NCBI GenBank assembly: GCA_038212215.1 | Contig: JBBQUT010000001.1 | Span: forward strand, 1 to 64,000 | Reading direction: 5' to 3' | From: JALZAI01 sp038212215 | Lineage (GTDB): Bacteria > Actinomycetota > Actinomycetes > Mycobacteriales > Jatrophihabitantaceae | DNA: 64,000 bases | In this document: in pieces, positions 1 to 8,782 of the stretch | Layout of the letters: each line of letters opens with the position of its first letter | How positions within the stretch are numbered: position 1 is the stretch's first letter | The notes under the pieces: model-generated | Databases searched by the model: none | What the model was told of the DNA's origin: nothing | What the model saw: only the letters and a program-made list of their open reading frames with translations | Program-made: the position numbers and the translations under genes

Positions 1-1097
1 GATCGCGAGCGTCACCGTCGGCTACTTTCCGTCAGGAAAGCGCATCGTCAAGAAGGGCAGCGGCAGGACCAAGACCGAGGCGAAGACCCAGCTGCGGCAA
101 GTGGTCCGCGATTACGAGGACGGGCTCGCGATCGCCCCGGCTGGGTATACCGTCAAGGACGCCCTGAACGATTGGCTCGCCTTCGGACTGAGCAGCCGCA
201 ACGAGAATACCGTCGAGACCCTGACCATCCTGTGCTCCACCCATGTCATACCCGACCTTGGCCGACTGAAGCTGCGCGACCTCAGCGCTGAGAACGTCGA
301 ACGCTGGCTCGCGGTCAAGTCGGAGACGCTGAGCACCCGATCGCTGCAGGCGCTGCGCTCGTGCCTGAACCGTGCGGTCCGTCGGGCCATGGCCCGCGAC
401 AAGGTCAAGCGCAACGTGGTCGAGCTGGTGTCGGTGCCAACCGGCTGTACTGGCCGCGCGTCCAAGGCACTGACGTTCGCACAGGCGGAGGCCATCCTGG
501 CGAGCGCGAAGTCCTCGCGGCTGCACGCCTACATCGTCGTGTCCCTGCTGACCCGGGGCACGCACCGAGGAGCTGCGCGCCCTGCTGTGGGAGGACGTCG
601 ATCTGGTCGGCAAGCCCGATTCGTCACCACCCGTGCCGCCCTACCTTGCCGTCTGGCGCTCCGTCCGCAAGGGCGGCGACACCACGACCCGCAAGTCGCG
701 GCGCACCATCGCCCTGCCCCGGCTCTGCGTCGACGCGCTCCTCGAGCAACACGACCGGCAGGCGTTGGACCGACGCGTAGCCGGCGACAGGTGGCGCGAG
801 CACGGGCTGGTGTTCGCCTCCGGCGCCGGCACGCCGCTCGACCCCGCCCACGTACGCCGGGACTTCCGGCTCGCGATCAAGGGTGCTGACGGGCTCGACC
901 CAGCCGACTGGACACCGCGCGAACTAAGGCACAGTTTCGTGTCCCTGCTCTCCGACGCCGGGACGCCGCTCGAAGACATTTCGCGGCTCGTCGGCCACTC
1001 CAGCACGGCGGTCACCGAGGCGGTCTACCGCAAGCAGATCCGGCCGGTGCTGCAGACCGGTGCCGAGGCCATGGATCGCATCTTCGGAGGGAGTTAG
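1..1097 (+). pseudogene. Tyrosine recombinase/phage-type integrase, 5'-truncated by window edge and frameshifted
   Basis: The reading frame is open from base 2 (no start in the window), so the gene begins to the left. It runs in frame 2 to about base 555 and then continues in frame 3 to the stop at 1095-1097. One extra C in the CCC run at 552-554 accounts for the shift: removing it joins an N-terminal SAM-like core-binding domain to the catalytic domain through T-G-A-R-T-E-E-L. Catalytic-domain landmarks are that Arg, the R-E-L-R-H-S box near 922-940, G-H-S-S near 1000 and the Tyr nucleophile in V-Y-R-K-Q near 1025. The stop lies 76 bp from the 3' end of a tRNA-Pro gene, the usual target of such enzymes. 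As read, no full-length enzyme is made. A sequencing error cannot be excluded. Confidence 0.85.
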
Positions 1098-1116
1098 TCA
1101 CTCAGTTAGTCACTCA
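1093..1116 (+). repeat. Tandem duplication of GTTAGTCACTCA
   Basis: Two identical 12-bp copies (1093-1104 and 1105-1116) lie end to end. The first contains the stop codon of the integrase. The short unit suggests slippage or a remnant of the recombination region. Confidence 0.9.
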
Positions 1117-1173
1117 GTGCCGCCGATATTCGAACGCAGGCCCCGAACGAGAGGCTGGAGGTCCCGGGTTTGC

Positions 1174-1250
<77 letters not shown>

Positions 1251-1305
1251 GCGCTACGACAACCGTGCCAGCATAACCGCTACGGCGACCGCCGATTTCG
1301 CGCGG

Positions 1306-2184
1306 TCACGCTCGCGAGACGAGCGTCAACAGCGAGGCTTCCGGACGGCACGCTATGCGCACCGGCTGCCACGGGCTGGTGCCCAAGCCTGCGCAGACGT
1401 GAAAGTACATGTGCTCGTCCCACGGATGCAGCCAGCGAGCGCGGTGTATGTCGATACCGCTGTTCGTCACGATCGCGGGTCCGAACGGGATTCGGACCTG
1501 ACCGCCATGGGTGTGGCCCGCCAGTACCAGGTCGTAGCGGTCGGCCGCGAAGGCGGCGAGCAGGGCCGGCTCCGGGGAATGCATGACCCCGATCCGCACG
1601 ATCGCGGAAGGGTCGGCCAGCCCCGCGATCAGCTCGTAGCGGGCCCGCCCGAGGTGCGGGTCGTCGGTGCCCGCCACGGCAATCCGCACGCCCGCAGCGT
1701 CGATCGAGGCGCGCTTGTGGGTGAGATCGAGCCAACCACCCCGCTCCATCGCGGCGGCCAGTTGCGGCCACGGTAGCGCCGGGCCGTGCACTTGGATGCG
1801 GTCGGAGGCGAAGTACCGAAGCGGGTTTTTCGGCCGGGGCGCGTAGTAGTCGTTGTTGCCCGGGACGAACGCGCCTGGGATCTCGAGCAGGGGTTCGAGT
1901 GCGCCCATGACTGCCGGAATCCCGCGCGCCGCTGACAGGGTGTCCCCGGTGTTGATCACGATGTCTGCGTCGAAGTCGGCCAGGCGGCGGATCCAGGCCT
2001 GTTTGCGGCGTTGTTGCGGGGTGAGGTGCAGGTCGGAGATGTGCAGCAGCCGGATCGGCTTCGCTCCGGGCGGCAGGACGGGCACGGTGAAGCGGCGCAC
2101 GGTGAAGGCGTTGCGTTCGATCAGGCTTCCGTAGGCCAGGGTCGCTGTTGCGGCGGCGAACAGGGCGGGGAGCACGCGAGCCAT
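1306..2184 (-). CDS. Calcineurin-like metallophosphoesterase
   Basis: This 292-aa protein has an N-terminal hydrophobic stretch (residues 4-19) followed by the metallophosphoesterase signature: H-I-S-D-L-H near 49-54, N-T-G-D-T near 77-81, G-N-N-D near 108-111 and A-G-H-T-H-G-G near 221-227. These are the metal-ligating blocks of the family (D-x-H, GD, GNHD, GHxH); the usual GNHD His is Asn here. A single membrane anchor suggests it acts at the membrane. It lies close to the class A PBP gene, as does the Rv3683 homologue next to ponA2 in mycobacteria. The substrate is unknown. The family assignment is firm. Confidence 0.88.
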   Translation of the reverse strand: MARVLPALFAAATATLAYGSLIERNAFTVRRFTVPVLPPGAKPIRLLHISDLHLTPQQRRKQAWIRRLADFDADIVINTGDTLSAARGIPAVMGALEPLLEIPGAFVPGNNDYYAPRPKNPLRYFASDRIQVHGPALPWPQLAAAMERGGWLDLTHKRASIDAAGVRIAVAGTDDPHLGRARYELIAGLADPSAIVRIGVMHSPEPALLAAFAADRYDLVLAGHTHGGQVRIPFGPAIVTNSGIDIHRARWLHPWDEHMYFHVCAGLGTSPWQPVRIACRPEASLLTLVSRA

Positions 2185-2260
2185 TCGATCAGCCTACGGA
2201 TGGGCAAGCGCGCCGGCGCACGCGGCAAACGCCCGTGACCGGCTGGGTAGCGTGGGCGGT

Positions 2261-2713
2261 ATGCCCGAGCTGAAGGACCGTTTGCATGCCGATCTGAACA
2301 CCGCAATGAAGGCTCGCGACGAGCTCACCGTCGCGACGCTGCGGATGACGCTGTCGGCGATCACCACCGAGGAGGTCGCCGGCAAGGCGGCGCGTCAGTT
2401 GGGTGACGACGAGGTGGAGAAGGTGTTGGCTCGGGAAGCCAAGAAGCGCCGCGAGGCGGCCGAGGCGTTCGACTCGGCCGGACGCAGCGAACTCGCCGAC
2501 CGCGAGCGCGCCGAAGGCACGGTGCTGGCGCGCTACCTGCCCGAGCCCCTCGCTGACGAGGAGTTGGTGCAGTTGGTACGCGACGCGGTGTCCGAAGCGG
2601 CAGCCGAAGGCCACTCCCAGCTGGGCGCGGTGATGAAGCTCGTTCAACCGCGGGTGGCCGGACGCGCCGACGGCCGCCGGGTCAGCGACGAGGTACGCCG
2701 ACAGCTGGGCTGA
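2261..2713 (+). CDS. GatB/YqeY domain protein
   Basis: A 150-aa soluble, charged, helical protein beginning M-P-E-L-K-D-R-L, the usual start of YqeY proteins, which resemble the C-terminal tRNA-binding domain of GatB. Helical segments near 10-30 (A-M-K-A-R-D) and the R-Y-L-P near residue 88 are family landmarks. I chose the ATG at 2261 over the in-frame GTG at 2252 because it gives the family's normal N-terminus. It lies between the divergent phosphoesterase and the convergent PBP. The molecular role of the family is not well defined; an association with tRNA or amidotransferase function is inferred from GatB only. Confidence 0.85.
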   Translation: MPELKDRLHADLNTAMKARDELTVATLRMTLSAITTEEVAGKAARQLGDDEVEKVLAREAKKRREAAEAFDSAGRSELADRERAEGTVLARYLPEPLADEELVQLVRDAVSEAAAEGHSQLGAVMKLVQPRVAGRADGRRVSDEVRRQLG

Positions 2714-2721
2714 CGGGCACC

Positions 2722-5259
2722 TCAGCCGGTCGCGGCACCGGTTCCGGGGCCGCCGCCATTGCCGGCGCCGCCACTGCGGGGGGGCTTCGTGCGGCCGGGC
2801 GGCCTGGTCGGACCATGCGTCTTGGTCGGCGCCGCCTGGGTCGTCCGGTGGGTCGCGGACGACGGGTGTGTGGGCGGCGGCGGCGGTGGTGGTGGCGGCG
2901 GCGGTGTGTAGATGTCCTGCTGCTTGCCGGAGGACGGGCAGACCGTGATCGTCGAACCGCGGGGGGCGCGTTGCGGCGCGTAGTAGGCAACCTCGCTGAG
3001 GGTGACGTCGCTCGCGCACAGCAGCTGGTCGCCCGGGTCCAGCTGGACCATCTTGTAGCCGTAAGTTCTGAGCTTGCGCTGCGCGTCGGCGAGGGTCAGT
3101 CCGGTGACGTTCGGCACGAAGTCACCCGCGGCCAGAGCGGGATCTTCCCAGGCCCAGGTCGTTCGCACCAGAGTCGGCCTGAGCGCGTTGATCCACAGGT
3201 GCGCGGCGTAGGCGCCGTACGCGGTGTGCCCGGCATCGCGAATGCCCGGCAGCCCGGTTACCGGCGCGTTCGGATGATCGAGGTTGATCACGCCGGTAGC
3301 CGCCACCAGGTTCGGGGTCATCCCGACGAACCACAGCGAGGCGTTCTTGTCGGTTTCGCGTCCTCGTCGGTCGACCGCCGAGCTCGTTCCGGTCTTGCCG
3401 GCGATCGCACTGTGGTTCGAGGCGTACCACGACTGGAACTGCTTCGCCGACGTCCCGTTGTCCTTGGTGTCGCCGGTCAGGATCTGCACCGCCTGCATCG
3501 CAACCTGCGGCGCGACCACCTGCACCCCGGGGGAGCGGGGCACGCTGATCGCGCGCCTGTTGTTGTCGCTCACCGAGACGATCGGAGCCGGCGAGTTGTA
3601 CTTGCCGTCATTGGCCACCGCGGCGTACGCCCCCGCAATTTCCAATGGGCTCGTCCCCACATCACCGAGAACGAGTTGCTGGGCACGTCCCAGATTGACG
3701 ATGGTTTGCCCAATCGTCTGGCGACGCTGGTCGCCGCTCTGGCGCAGCCCATTCATGCCCAACCTGCTCGCGATGTCCACGATCGGCTTGAGCTCGCAGC
3801 CGAACAGCTGATCGGCGAGTCCGACGAAGAACGTGTTGGCCGACTTCACGGTGGCCGATTGCAGGGTTTCGTTGTTGTCGTAGAACTCGTTGGCGTCGGC
3901 GTTCTTCGCGCGCGAGGGGGTCACGCAGTTCTGGGTGCGGTATCCCTCCGAACTCGATGGTGTCTTCAGTTTCCAATCGCTGCCGACACCGGTCGAGAGT
4001 GCGGTGAGCAGCGGGAACAACTTGTACGTCGAGGCACCCTGCGCGGAGTACTCGGTGAAGATCGGCAATGTCGTGTGGGTGTGGTCGCGCGGTGAAATCG
4101 GGTTGCCGTACAGCTTGCTGGTGGCCATCGCCAGCACGTTGCCCGAGCGCGGATCGAGCACAGGCATCACCGCCGTCGCGGGGGAGCCGCCCGGCAGGGC
4201 AGCGGCCAGATGAGCCTGCACGCTGTTCTGCACACGGGGGGCCAGCGTCGTGACGATACGCAGGCCGCCGGTGCGCAGTTGTGCGTCGGTGACGACCTTG
4301 TGGTCGATCAGCCAGTTGACTGCGTAGGTGCAGAAGAATCCGACGTTGCGGACGAAGTTGGGGGCGTTCGCACAGCCCTCGCGTACCTGCGGCGGCTTGG
4401 TTGTGGCGAGTGCGACCGGGGTCGCTGCGTACTTGTCGGCCTGCGCCTGGGTCAGGTCACCGACGCTGACCAGGTTCTGCAGCACCTCGTTGCGCCGTCC
4501 GCGGGCAGCCTCGGGGTTCAGGAACGGGTCGTACTGGCTGGGCGCGCGCAACAGACCGACGAGCATCGCGGATTCCGGCAGCGAAAGCCGGCTGGTGTGC
4601 TTGCCGAAGTAGGTCTGCGCAGCGGTCTCGATGCCGTAGGAGTTCTCTCCGAAGAACGCGATGTTGAGGTAGTTGTCGAGGATCGCGGTCTTCGATTCGT
4701 GCTCGGTGTTCTCGATATAGAGGGCGCATTTCGCGTCTTCGATCTTGCGGTTCAGGTTCTGCGCGATCGCCTCTCGCTGCTTCTTGAGGTCGTCGCCCGC
4801 CTGGTAGTACCGGATCTGCTTGACGTATTGCATCGTCAGCGTCGACCCGCCTTGGGTGTCGCCGCTGGTCGTGCTGATCGCCGAGCGGATGAGCCCGCGC
4901 ATGTCGACGCCGTGGTGGGAATAGAAGCGGCGGTCCTCCGTCGCGACGAGCGCCTTTTGCAGGTAGCTCGGCACTTGCTTGAGCTGGATCGGCTGACGGT
5001 CCTGCTTGAAGATGGTGGCGATGAGCGTCCGGCCGTCGTTGGCGTAGAGCCGGGTCTTCTGCGGGGGCGGCGTCTCTTGCAGGTTGCAGGACTTGCTCAA
5101 GAACTTCTTCGACTCGTTGTCGGCAGCAAGGCCGATGCCGCCGACGACCGGCAACGCCAGGCCCGCTATCAGGATGCCGGCGACGACGAGCGCACCGACC
5201 AGCTTGGCCAGTACGAGCGCAGCGTGCGGACGCTGCGGGTCTGCGGGTCGGGAGGCCAT
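2722..5259 (-). CDS. ponA2: Bifunctional class A penicillin-binding protein with PASTA domain (PonA2-like)
   Basis: This 845-aa membrane-anchored enzyme polymerises and cross-links peptidoglycan. After a short cytoplasmic tail and one membrane helix (about residues 16-45), the GT51 glycosyltransferase domain shows E-D-R-R-F-Y-S-H-H-G near 108 and G-G-S-T-L-T-M-Q near 137. The transpeptidase domain has the nucleophile in S-T-Y-K near 408, S-A-N near 476 and K-T-G-T near 620. One PASTA domain (V-P-N-V-T-G-L-T near 715) follows. The C-terminus is a run of 12 prolines and a Pro/Thr/Gly/Lys-rich tail that probably sits in the wall. Together with the adjacent ArsA-like pair it matches the mycobacterial ponA2 neighbourhood. 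Only 47 bp separate it from the ATPase genes upstream, so co-transcription is likely. Confidence 0.92.
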   Translation of the reverse strand: MASRPADPQRPHAALVLAKLVGALVVAGILIAGLALPVVGGIGLAADNESKKFLSKSCNLQETPPPQKTRLYANDGRTLIATIFKQDRQPIQLKQVPSYLQKALVATEDRRFYSHHGVDMRGLIRSAISTTSGDTQGGSTLTMQYVKQIRYYQAGDDLKKQREAIAQNLNRKIEDAKCALYIENTEHESKTAILDNYLNIAFFGENSYGIETAAQTYFGKHTSRLSLPESAMLVGLLRAPSQYDPFLNPEAARGRRNEVLQNLVSVGDLTQAQADKYAATPVALATTKPPQVREGCANAPNFVRNVGFFCTYAVNWLIDHKVVTDAQLRTGGLRIVTTLAPRVQNSVQAHLAAALPGGSPATAVMPVLDPRSGNVLAMATSKLYGNPISPRDHTHTTLPIFTEYSAQGASTYKLFPLLTALSTGVGSDWKLKTPSSSEGYRTQNCVTPSRAKNADANEFYDNNETLQSATVKSANTFFVGLADQLFGCELKPIVDIASRLGMNGLRQSGDQRRQTIGQTIVNLGRAQQLVLGDVGTSPLEIAGAYAAVANDGKYNSPAPIVSVSDNNRRAISVPRSPGVQVVAPQVAMQAVQILTGDTKDNGTSAKQFQSWYASNHSAIAGKTGTSSAVDRRGRETDKNASLWFVGMTPNLVAATGVINLDHPNAPVTGLPGIRDAGHTAYGAYAAHLWINALRPTLVRTTWAWEDPALAAGDFVPNVTGLTLADAQRKLRTYGYKMVQLDPGDQLLCASDVTLSEVAYYAPQRAPRGSTITVCPSSGKQQDIYTPPPPPPPPPPPTHPSSATHRTTQAAPTKTHGPTRPPGRTKPPRSGGAGNGGGPGTGAATG

Positions 5260-5306
5260 GGGATATCAGGATAACGCCGCGGACCGACAGTACGGACCAC
5301 CGGCGG

Positions 5307-6452
5307 CTAGCCCCGCAGCTTCAGCTCAGCTCCGATCAGGCGAAGCCCGTCCAGATCGTGGACGTCGGCAGCCAGAGCACGCACCTCGACCAGCGCGACG
5401 TCCGGATGCGCCGCGGCGAAGCGTCGTGACATCCGGGCGTCGTGTTCGGCCGCAGTTGCGACCTCCGCGTGCACACGCAGGGCAGCCTCGGCGAGGACGG
5501 CCGCCGGGTCCGGGCCCGCGCCGTCAGTCGAATTGGCCAGGGCGTCGGCTGCGGCGTCGGCGCGTGCGGCCGTCAGCCCGCGCCCGCTCACCTCACTGCG
5601 GTGGACACGGTTTACCACGAGTCCGGCCAGCGGCATCCGCTCCGCCGAAAGCCGGTCGACGAAATAGGAGGCCTCGCGCAGCGCGTCCGGCTCGGGCGCA
5701 GCGACGACGACGAAAGCCGTCCCAGGAGTCTTGAGCAGCTCGTAGGTGTGCTCCGCGCGTTCACGGAACCCGCCGAACATCGACTCCAGGGCGGCGACGA
5801 ACGACGACAGGTCGCTCAACAGCTCGCCGCCGATGACCTTGGTGAAGGCGCGGGCGACGACGCTGACGCCGGCCGTCACGACCTTGAGATAGGCCTTGCC
5901 GCCGACACGCGCGGGCGCGGTGAGCACGCGGATCATCCGACCGTCCAGGAAGCGCCCGAGCCGATTGGGCGCGTCCAAGAAGTCCAGCGCGGAGCGTGAC
6001 GGCGGTGTGTCGACGATGATCAGATCCCATTCTTTCGCCGCGACGAGCTGGCCTAGCTTCTCCATCGCCATGTACTCCTGCGTTCCGGCGAACGAGGACG
6101 ACAGCGACTGGTAAAAGGGATTGGCGAAAATCTGTTCGGCTCGCTCGGGTGTGGAGTGCTCGAGCACTACATCATCGAACGTGCGTTTCATATCGAGCAT
6201 CATCGCGAACAGCCGGCCGTTCTCGACGCCCTTCACCTCGCGCGGGGTGTTGTCCAGCTCGGTCAGTCCCATCGACTGGGCCAGCCGGCGGGCGGGGTCG
6301 ATGGTGAGCACGACCGTCCGCCGCCCGGCCTCGGCACCGAGCAAGGCCATTGCCGCTGCCGTCGTGGTCTTGCCCACGCCGCCGCTGCCGCACGTCACGA
6401 CCACCCGCGTGTGCGGGTCGACGACAAGCGCGGGGATGTCGAGCCGCGTCAT
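5307..6452 (-). CDS. ArsA/Get3-like ATPase, second of pair
   Basis: This 381-aa P-loop ATPase has the deviant Walker A G-S-G-G-V-G-K-T-T near residues 22-30 and a D-P-A-R-R-L-A-Q box near 52, both typical of the ArsA/GET3 branch of SIMIBI ATPases. Its start overlaps the end of the upstream paralogue by 4 bp, so the two are translationally coupled. In mycobacteria the equivalent adjacent pair (Rv3679-Rv3680) forms a heterodimer-like anion-transporting ATPase and lies beside ponA2, as here. Arsenite transport is only a family label; no ArsB partner is present. A role in envelope or redox stress is inferred from the neighbourhood. Confidence 0.88.
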   Translation of the reverse strand: MTRLDIPALVVDPHTRVVVTCGSGGVGKTTTAAAMALLGAEAGRRTVVLTIDPARRLAQSMGLTELDNTPREVKGVENGRLFAMMLDMKRTFDDVVLEHSTPERAEQIFANPFYQSLSSSFAGTQEYMAMEKLGQLVAAKEWDLIIVDTPPSRSALDFLDAPNRLGRFLDGRMIRVLTAPARVGGKAYLKVVTAGVSVVARAFTKVIGGELLSDLSSFVAALESMFGGFRERAEHTYELLKTPGTAFVVVAAPEPDALREASYFVDRLSAERMPLAGLVVNRVHRSEVSGRGLTAARADAAADALANSTDGAGPDPAAVLAEAALRVHAEVATAAEHDARMSRRFAAAHPDVALVEVRALAADVHDLDGLRLIGAELKLRG

Positions 6453-7447
6453 CGGCCGGCGCCCGGGTCGAGGAAGCAGCTGGCCAGTTGATTGAGTTCG
6501 CCGAGTTCGACCGGTGGGTTGAGGTCGGGCAGTTCGATGTGCGGCGCGTCCACCGCGTCCAATCGCGCCTTGTTCTCGGCCTGGATCTTCAACCGGTCGG
6601 CGTACTGGCCCATCTCGTGGACGAGGGCGCCGACGAGCGCTACCGGCAGGTTCGCCTGGCGTAGGCCGGCAGCGAGCAAGTCGGTGTCCACCGCCCGGTC
6701 GGCGAAGAGAGTGGGACGAGCGCGATTGACGACTATTGCGCCGATCCGCAGGCCTGCCTCGCTCAGCTGTTCGGCTGCGTCGATGGTCTCTTGCACAGGC
6801 ATCTCCTCGAGCAGGGTGACCAGGTGAACCTGCGTCCGCGGGCCGTGCAGAAGCGCCATGACTCCCTTGCTCTGCCGGTTTATCGGGCCGAATTTGGTGA
6901 GTTGCGCCACCTCTTTCGTCGCGTCCAGAAACTTCAGGATGCGCCCGGTCGGAGGCGCGTCGAGCACGACCGCGTCATAAGCAAGATGCCCGTCGGGGTC
7001 GGTGCGGGTCGCGGCCTCCTTCACCTTCCCGGTCAGCAAGACATCACGCAGGCCTGGCGCGAGAGTCGTCACGAAGTCGACTGCGCCGATTCTGCGCAAC
7101 CCACGTGCGGACCGCTTGAGCCCGTAGAACATGTCGAGGTATTCGATCATCGCTTGCTCTGCGTCGATGGCCAGGCCCCACAGTGTGCCGCCGCCGGTGG
7201 TGGTGGCCAGCCGCCGCTCCGCGTAGGGCAGCGCAGGGACGTCGAACAGCTGCGCCAGCGCCTGGCGAGCCTCGACCTCTACCAGCAACACCTTGCGGCC
7301 GCCCGACGACAGCGCGAGCGCCAGCGACGCGGCAACGGTCGTCTTGCCGGTGCCACCCTTGCCCGTGACGACGTGCAGCCGTGCGGTTGCCGAGATCCCC
7401 GCCGCGAGTGCCGCCGGTGCGCCGAGTGCGACGCTGCGAGAGGCCAT
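6449..7447 (-). CDS. ArsA/Get3-like ATPase, first of pair
   Basis: A 332-aa P-loop ATPase with G-K-G-G-T-G-K-T-T-V-A near residues 30-40, the intradimer 'signature lysine' form of Walker A, and a switch-like L-D-A-P-P-T-G-R segment near 163. It is the first gene of the pair and shares a 4-bp overlap with the next. The ATG at 7447 is followed by a short low-complexity leader (A-P-A-A-L-A-A-G) before the ATPase core. A divergent promoter region shared with the RidA gene lies at 7448-7529. The ATPase family is certain; the cargo or partner is not known. Confidence 0.88.
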   Translation of the reverse strand: MASRSVALGAPAALAAGISATARLHVVTGKGGTGKTTVAASLALALSSGGRKVLLVEVEARQALAQLFDVPALPYAERRLATTTGGGTLWGLAIDAEQAMIEYLDMFYGLKRSARGLRRIGAVDFVTTLAPGLRDVLLTGKVKEAATRTDPDGHLAYDAVVLDAPPTGRILKFLDATKEVAQLTKFGPINRQSKGVMALLHGPRTQVHLVTLLEEMPVQETIDAAEQLSEAGLRIGAIVVNRARPTLFADRAVDTDLLAAGLRQANLPVALVGALVHEMGQYADRLKIQAENKARLDAVDAPHIELPDLNPPVELGELNQLASCFLDPGAGR

Positions 7448-7529
7448 CAGACCAGCCTAGGCACTGCCCCCGAACGGGTGACTCACCGAGGGCCGAGGTC
7501 ACACTTGGGCCGGCGCTACGGTGTTGGCT

Positions 7530-8015
7530 ATGGCTGTATTCGAAAGGCTTGCCGAGCTCGGGATCACGCTTCCCGACGTCGTGCCCCCCGTCGCTGCGTA
7601 CGTGCCGGCTGTGCGTAGCGGCTCGCTCGTATTCACGTCCGGTCAGCTGCCGATGGTGGACGGTGCCCTGCCCGCTGTCGGCACTGTAGGGGACGGCGCT
7701 GTAGGGGACGGCGCTGTAGCGAATACGGTGTCGCCCGAGGACGCCTACGCGCTGGCCCGTGCCTGCGCGCTGAACGCGCTGGCCGCTGTGCACCAGCTCG
7801 TCGGGCTGGACGCGGTCGTGCGGGTGGTGAAGGTAGTCGGCTTCGTAGCATCCGCCCCTGGGTTCACCGGCCAGCCCGGCGTCGTGAACGGCGCGTCGGA
7901 ACTACTCGGACAGGTGTTCGGCGACGCGGGTCGCCACGCACGCTCGGCGGTGGGTGTGGCTGCCCTGCCGTTGAACGCGCCGGTCGAGGTCGAGTTGATC
8001 GTCGAGGTGTCGTGA
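7530..8015 (+). CDS. RidA (YjgF/YER057c) family protein
   Basis: A 161-aa protein of the RidA fold, whose members deaminate reactive enamine/imine intermediates. Family marks are S-G-S-L-V-F-T-S-G-Q-L-P near residues 30-42 and the C-terminal S-A-V-G-V-A-A-L-P-L-N-A-P-V-E-V-E, including the segment that forms the trimer-interface pocket. I used the ATG at 7530 rather than the upstream GTG at 7521. An extra V-G-D-G-A repeat near residues 52-62 comes from a 15-bp DNA duplication. Its stop overlaps the next gene's GTG start (GTGA), making an operon with the NUDIX and metallo-beta-lactamase genes. It occupies the place of Rv3678c. Confidence 0.85.
   Translation: MAVFERLAELGITLPDVVPPVAAYVPAVRSGSLVFTSGQLPMVDGALPAVGTVGDGAVGDGAVANTVSPEDAYALARACALNALAAVHQLVGLDAVVRVVKVVGFVASAPGFTGQPGVVNGASELLGQVFGDAGRHARSAVGVAALPLNAPVEVELIVEVS
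7686..7715 (+). repeat. In-frame 15-bp tandem duplication inside the RidA gene
   Basis: GTAGGGGACGGCGCT occurs twice head to tail (7686-7700, 7701-7715), with a third partial copy (GTAGC) after it. It adds five residues (V-G-D-G-A) to a surface loop without breaking the frame. Confidence 0.9.
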
Positions 8016-8782
8016 CGTCCGCCGGGGACGTCCCGATCCGCGATGCCGCGACGGTGGCGCTGCTGCGCGATGGGGCGCGGGGTGTGGAGGTGTGGCTGCT
8101 CACCCGTGTTACCCAGATGGTCTTCGCCGCCGGCATGTCGGTCTTTCCGGGCGGACGGGTCGATCCCGCCGACGCGGACCTTCCGTTCGTAGCGGGTTCG
8201 GAAGCGGTGACCGCGACCCGGTTCGGCTGCTCACCCGAGCTTGCTCGGGCCGTGCTCGGCGCAGCGGTGCGCGAGACGTTCGAGGAGGCCGGAGTGCTGC
8301 TCACCGTGCCCCGCGCCGACCTCGCCGAGCACCGTGCGGACGTCGAGACCGGGAAGACGTCGTTCGGGACCCTGTTACGTGACAATGGGCTGCGCATCGA
8401 CGCCCAGGTGCTGCGGCCGTGGTCGCGCTGGGTCACGCCTGCGGGAGAGGTCCGCCGCTACGACGCCCGGTTCTTCGTCGCCGTGCTGCCCGAGCAGGCG
8501 CAGGCCCTGGATGCCACGACCGAGTCGTCGTCGGCGGACTGGATCCCCGTCAGCGTGGCGCTGGAGCAGGCGCAGCGTGGCGAGCGTGAACTGATGGCGC
8601 CCACGGTGGCGACGCTGAATTCGCTTGCGCCGTTCGCATCGGTGGCCGACGTGGTCGAATCGGCGACGGGACGCTCGTTGGACGCTGTCTGCCCGACCCT
8701 CGAGCGGCGCGCCGACGGCGGATACGACGCGGTGCTGCCGGACGGATCGCGATTCGCGCTGCCCAGCTCGATGATCCGATGA
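8012..8782 (+). CDS. NUDIX hydrolase
   Basis: A 256-aa protein with an N-terminal NUDIX domain: F-P-G-G-R-V-D near residues 45-51 and the catalytic A-V-R-E-T-F-E-E-A-G near 87-96, in which the R-E-x-x-E-E glutamates bind the metal. A 30-residue insertion sits between the G-G and R-E-x-x-E-E parts, as in the NUDT7/NUDT19-like acyl-CoA diphosphatase branch. The start is a GTG overlapping the RidA stop, and the end overlaps the next gene by 4 bp. The exact nucleoside-diphosphate substrate cannot be read from the sequence. Confidence 0.85.
   Translation: MTSAGDVPIRDAATVALLRDGARGVEVWLLTRVTQMVFAAGMSVFPGGRVDPADADLPFVAGSEAVTATRFGCSPELARAVLGAAVRETFEEAGVLLTVPRADLAEHRADVETGKTSFGTLLRDNGLRIDAQVLRPWSRWVTPAGEVRRYDARFFVAVLPEQAQALDATTESSSADWIPVSVALEQAQRGERELMAPTVATLNSLAPFASVADVVESATGRSLDAVCPTLERRADGGYDAVLPDGSRFALPSSMIR

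Noticed and set aside
5307..7447. Arsenic resistance operon
   Set aside because: The two ATPases are ArsA-related, but there is no arsB, arsC or arsR. The neighbourhood matches the chromosomal pair next to ponA2.
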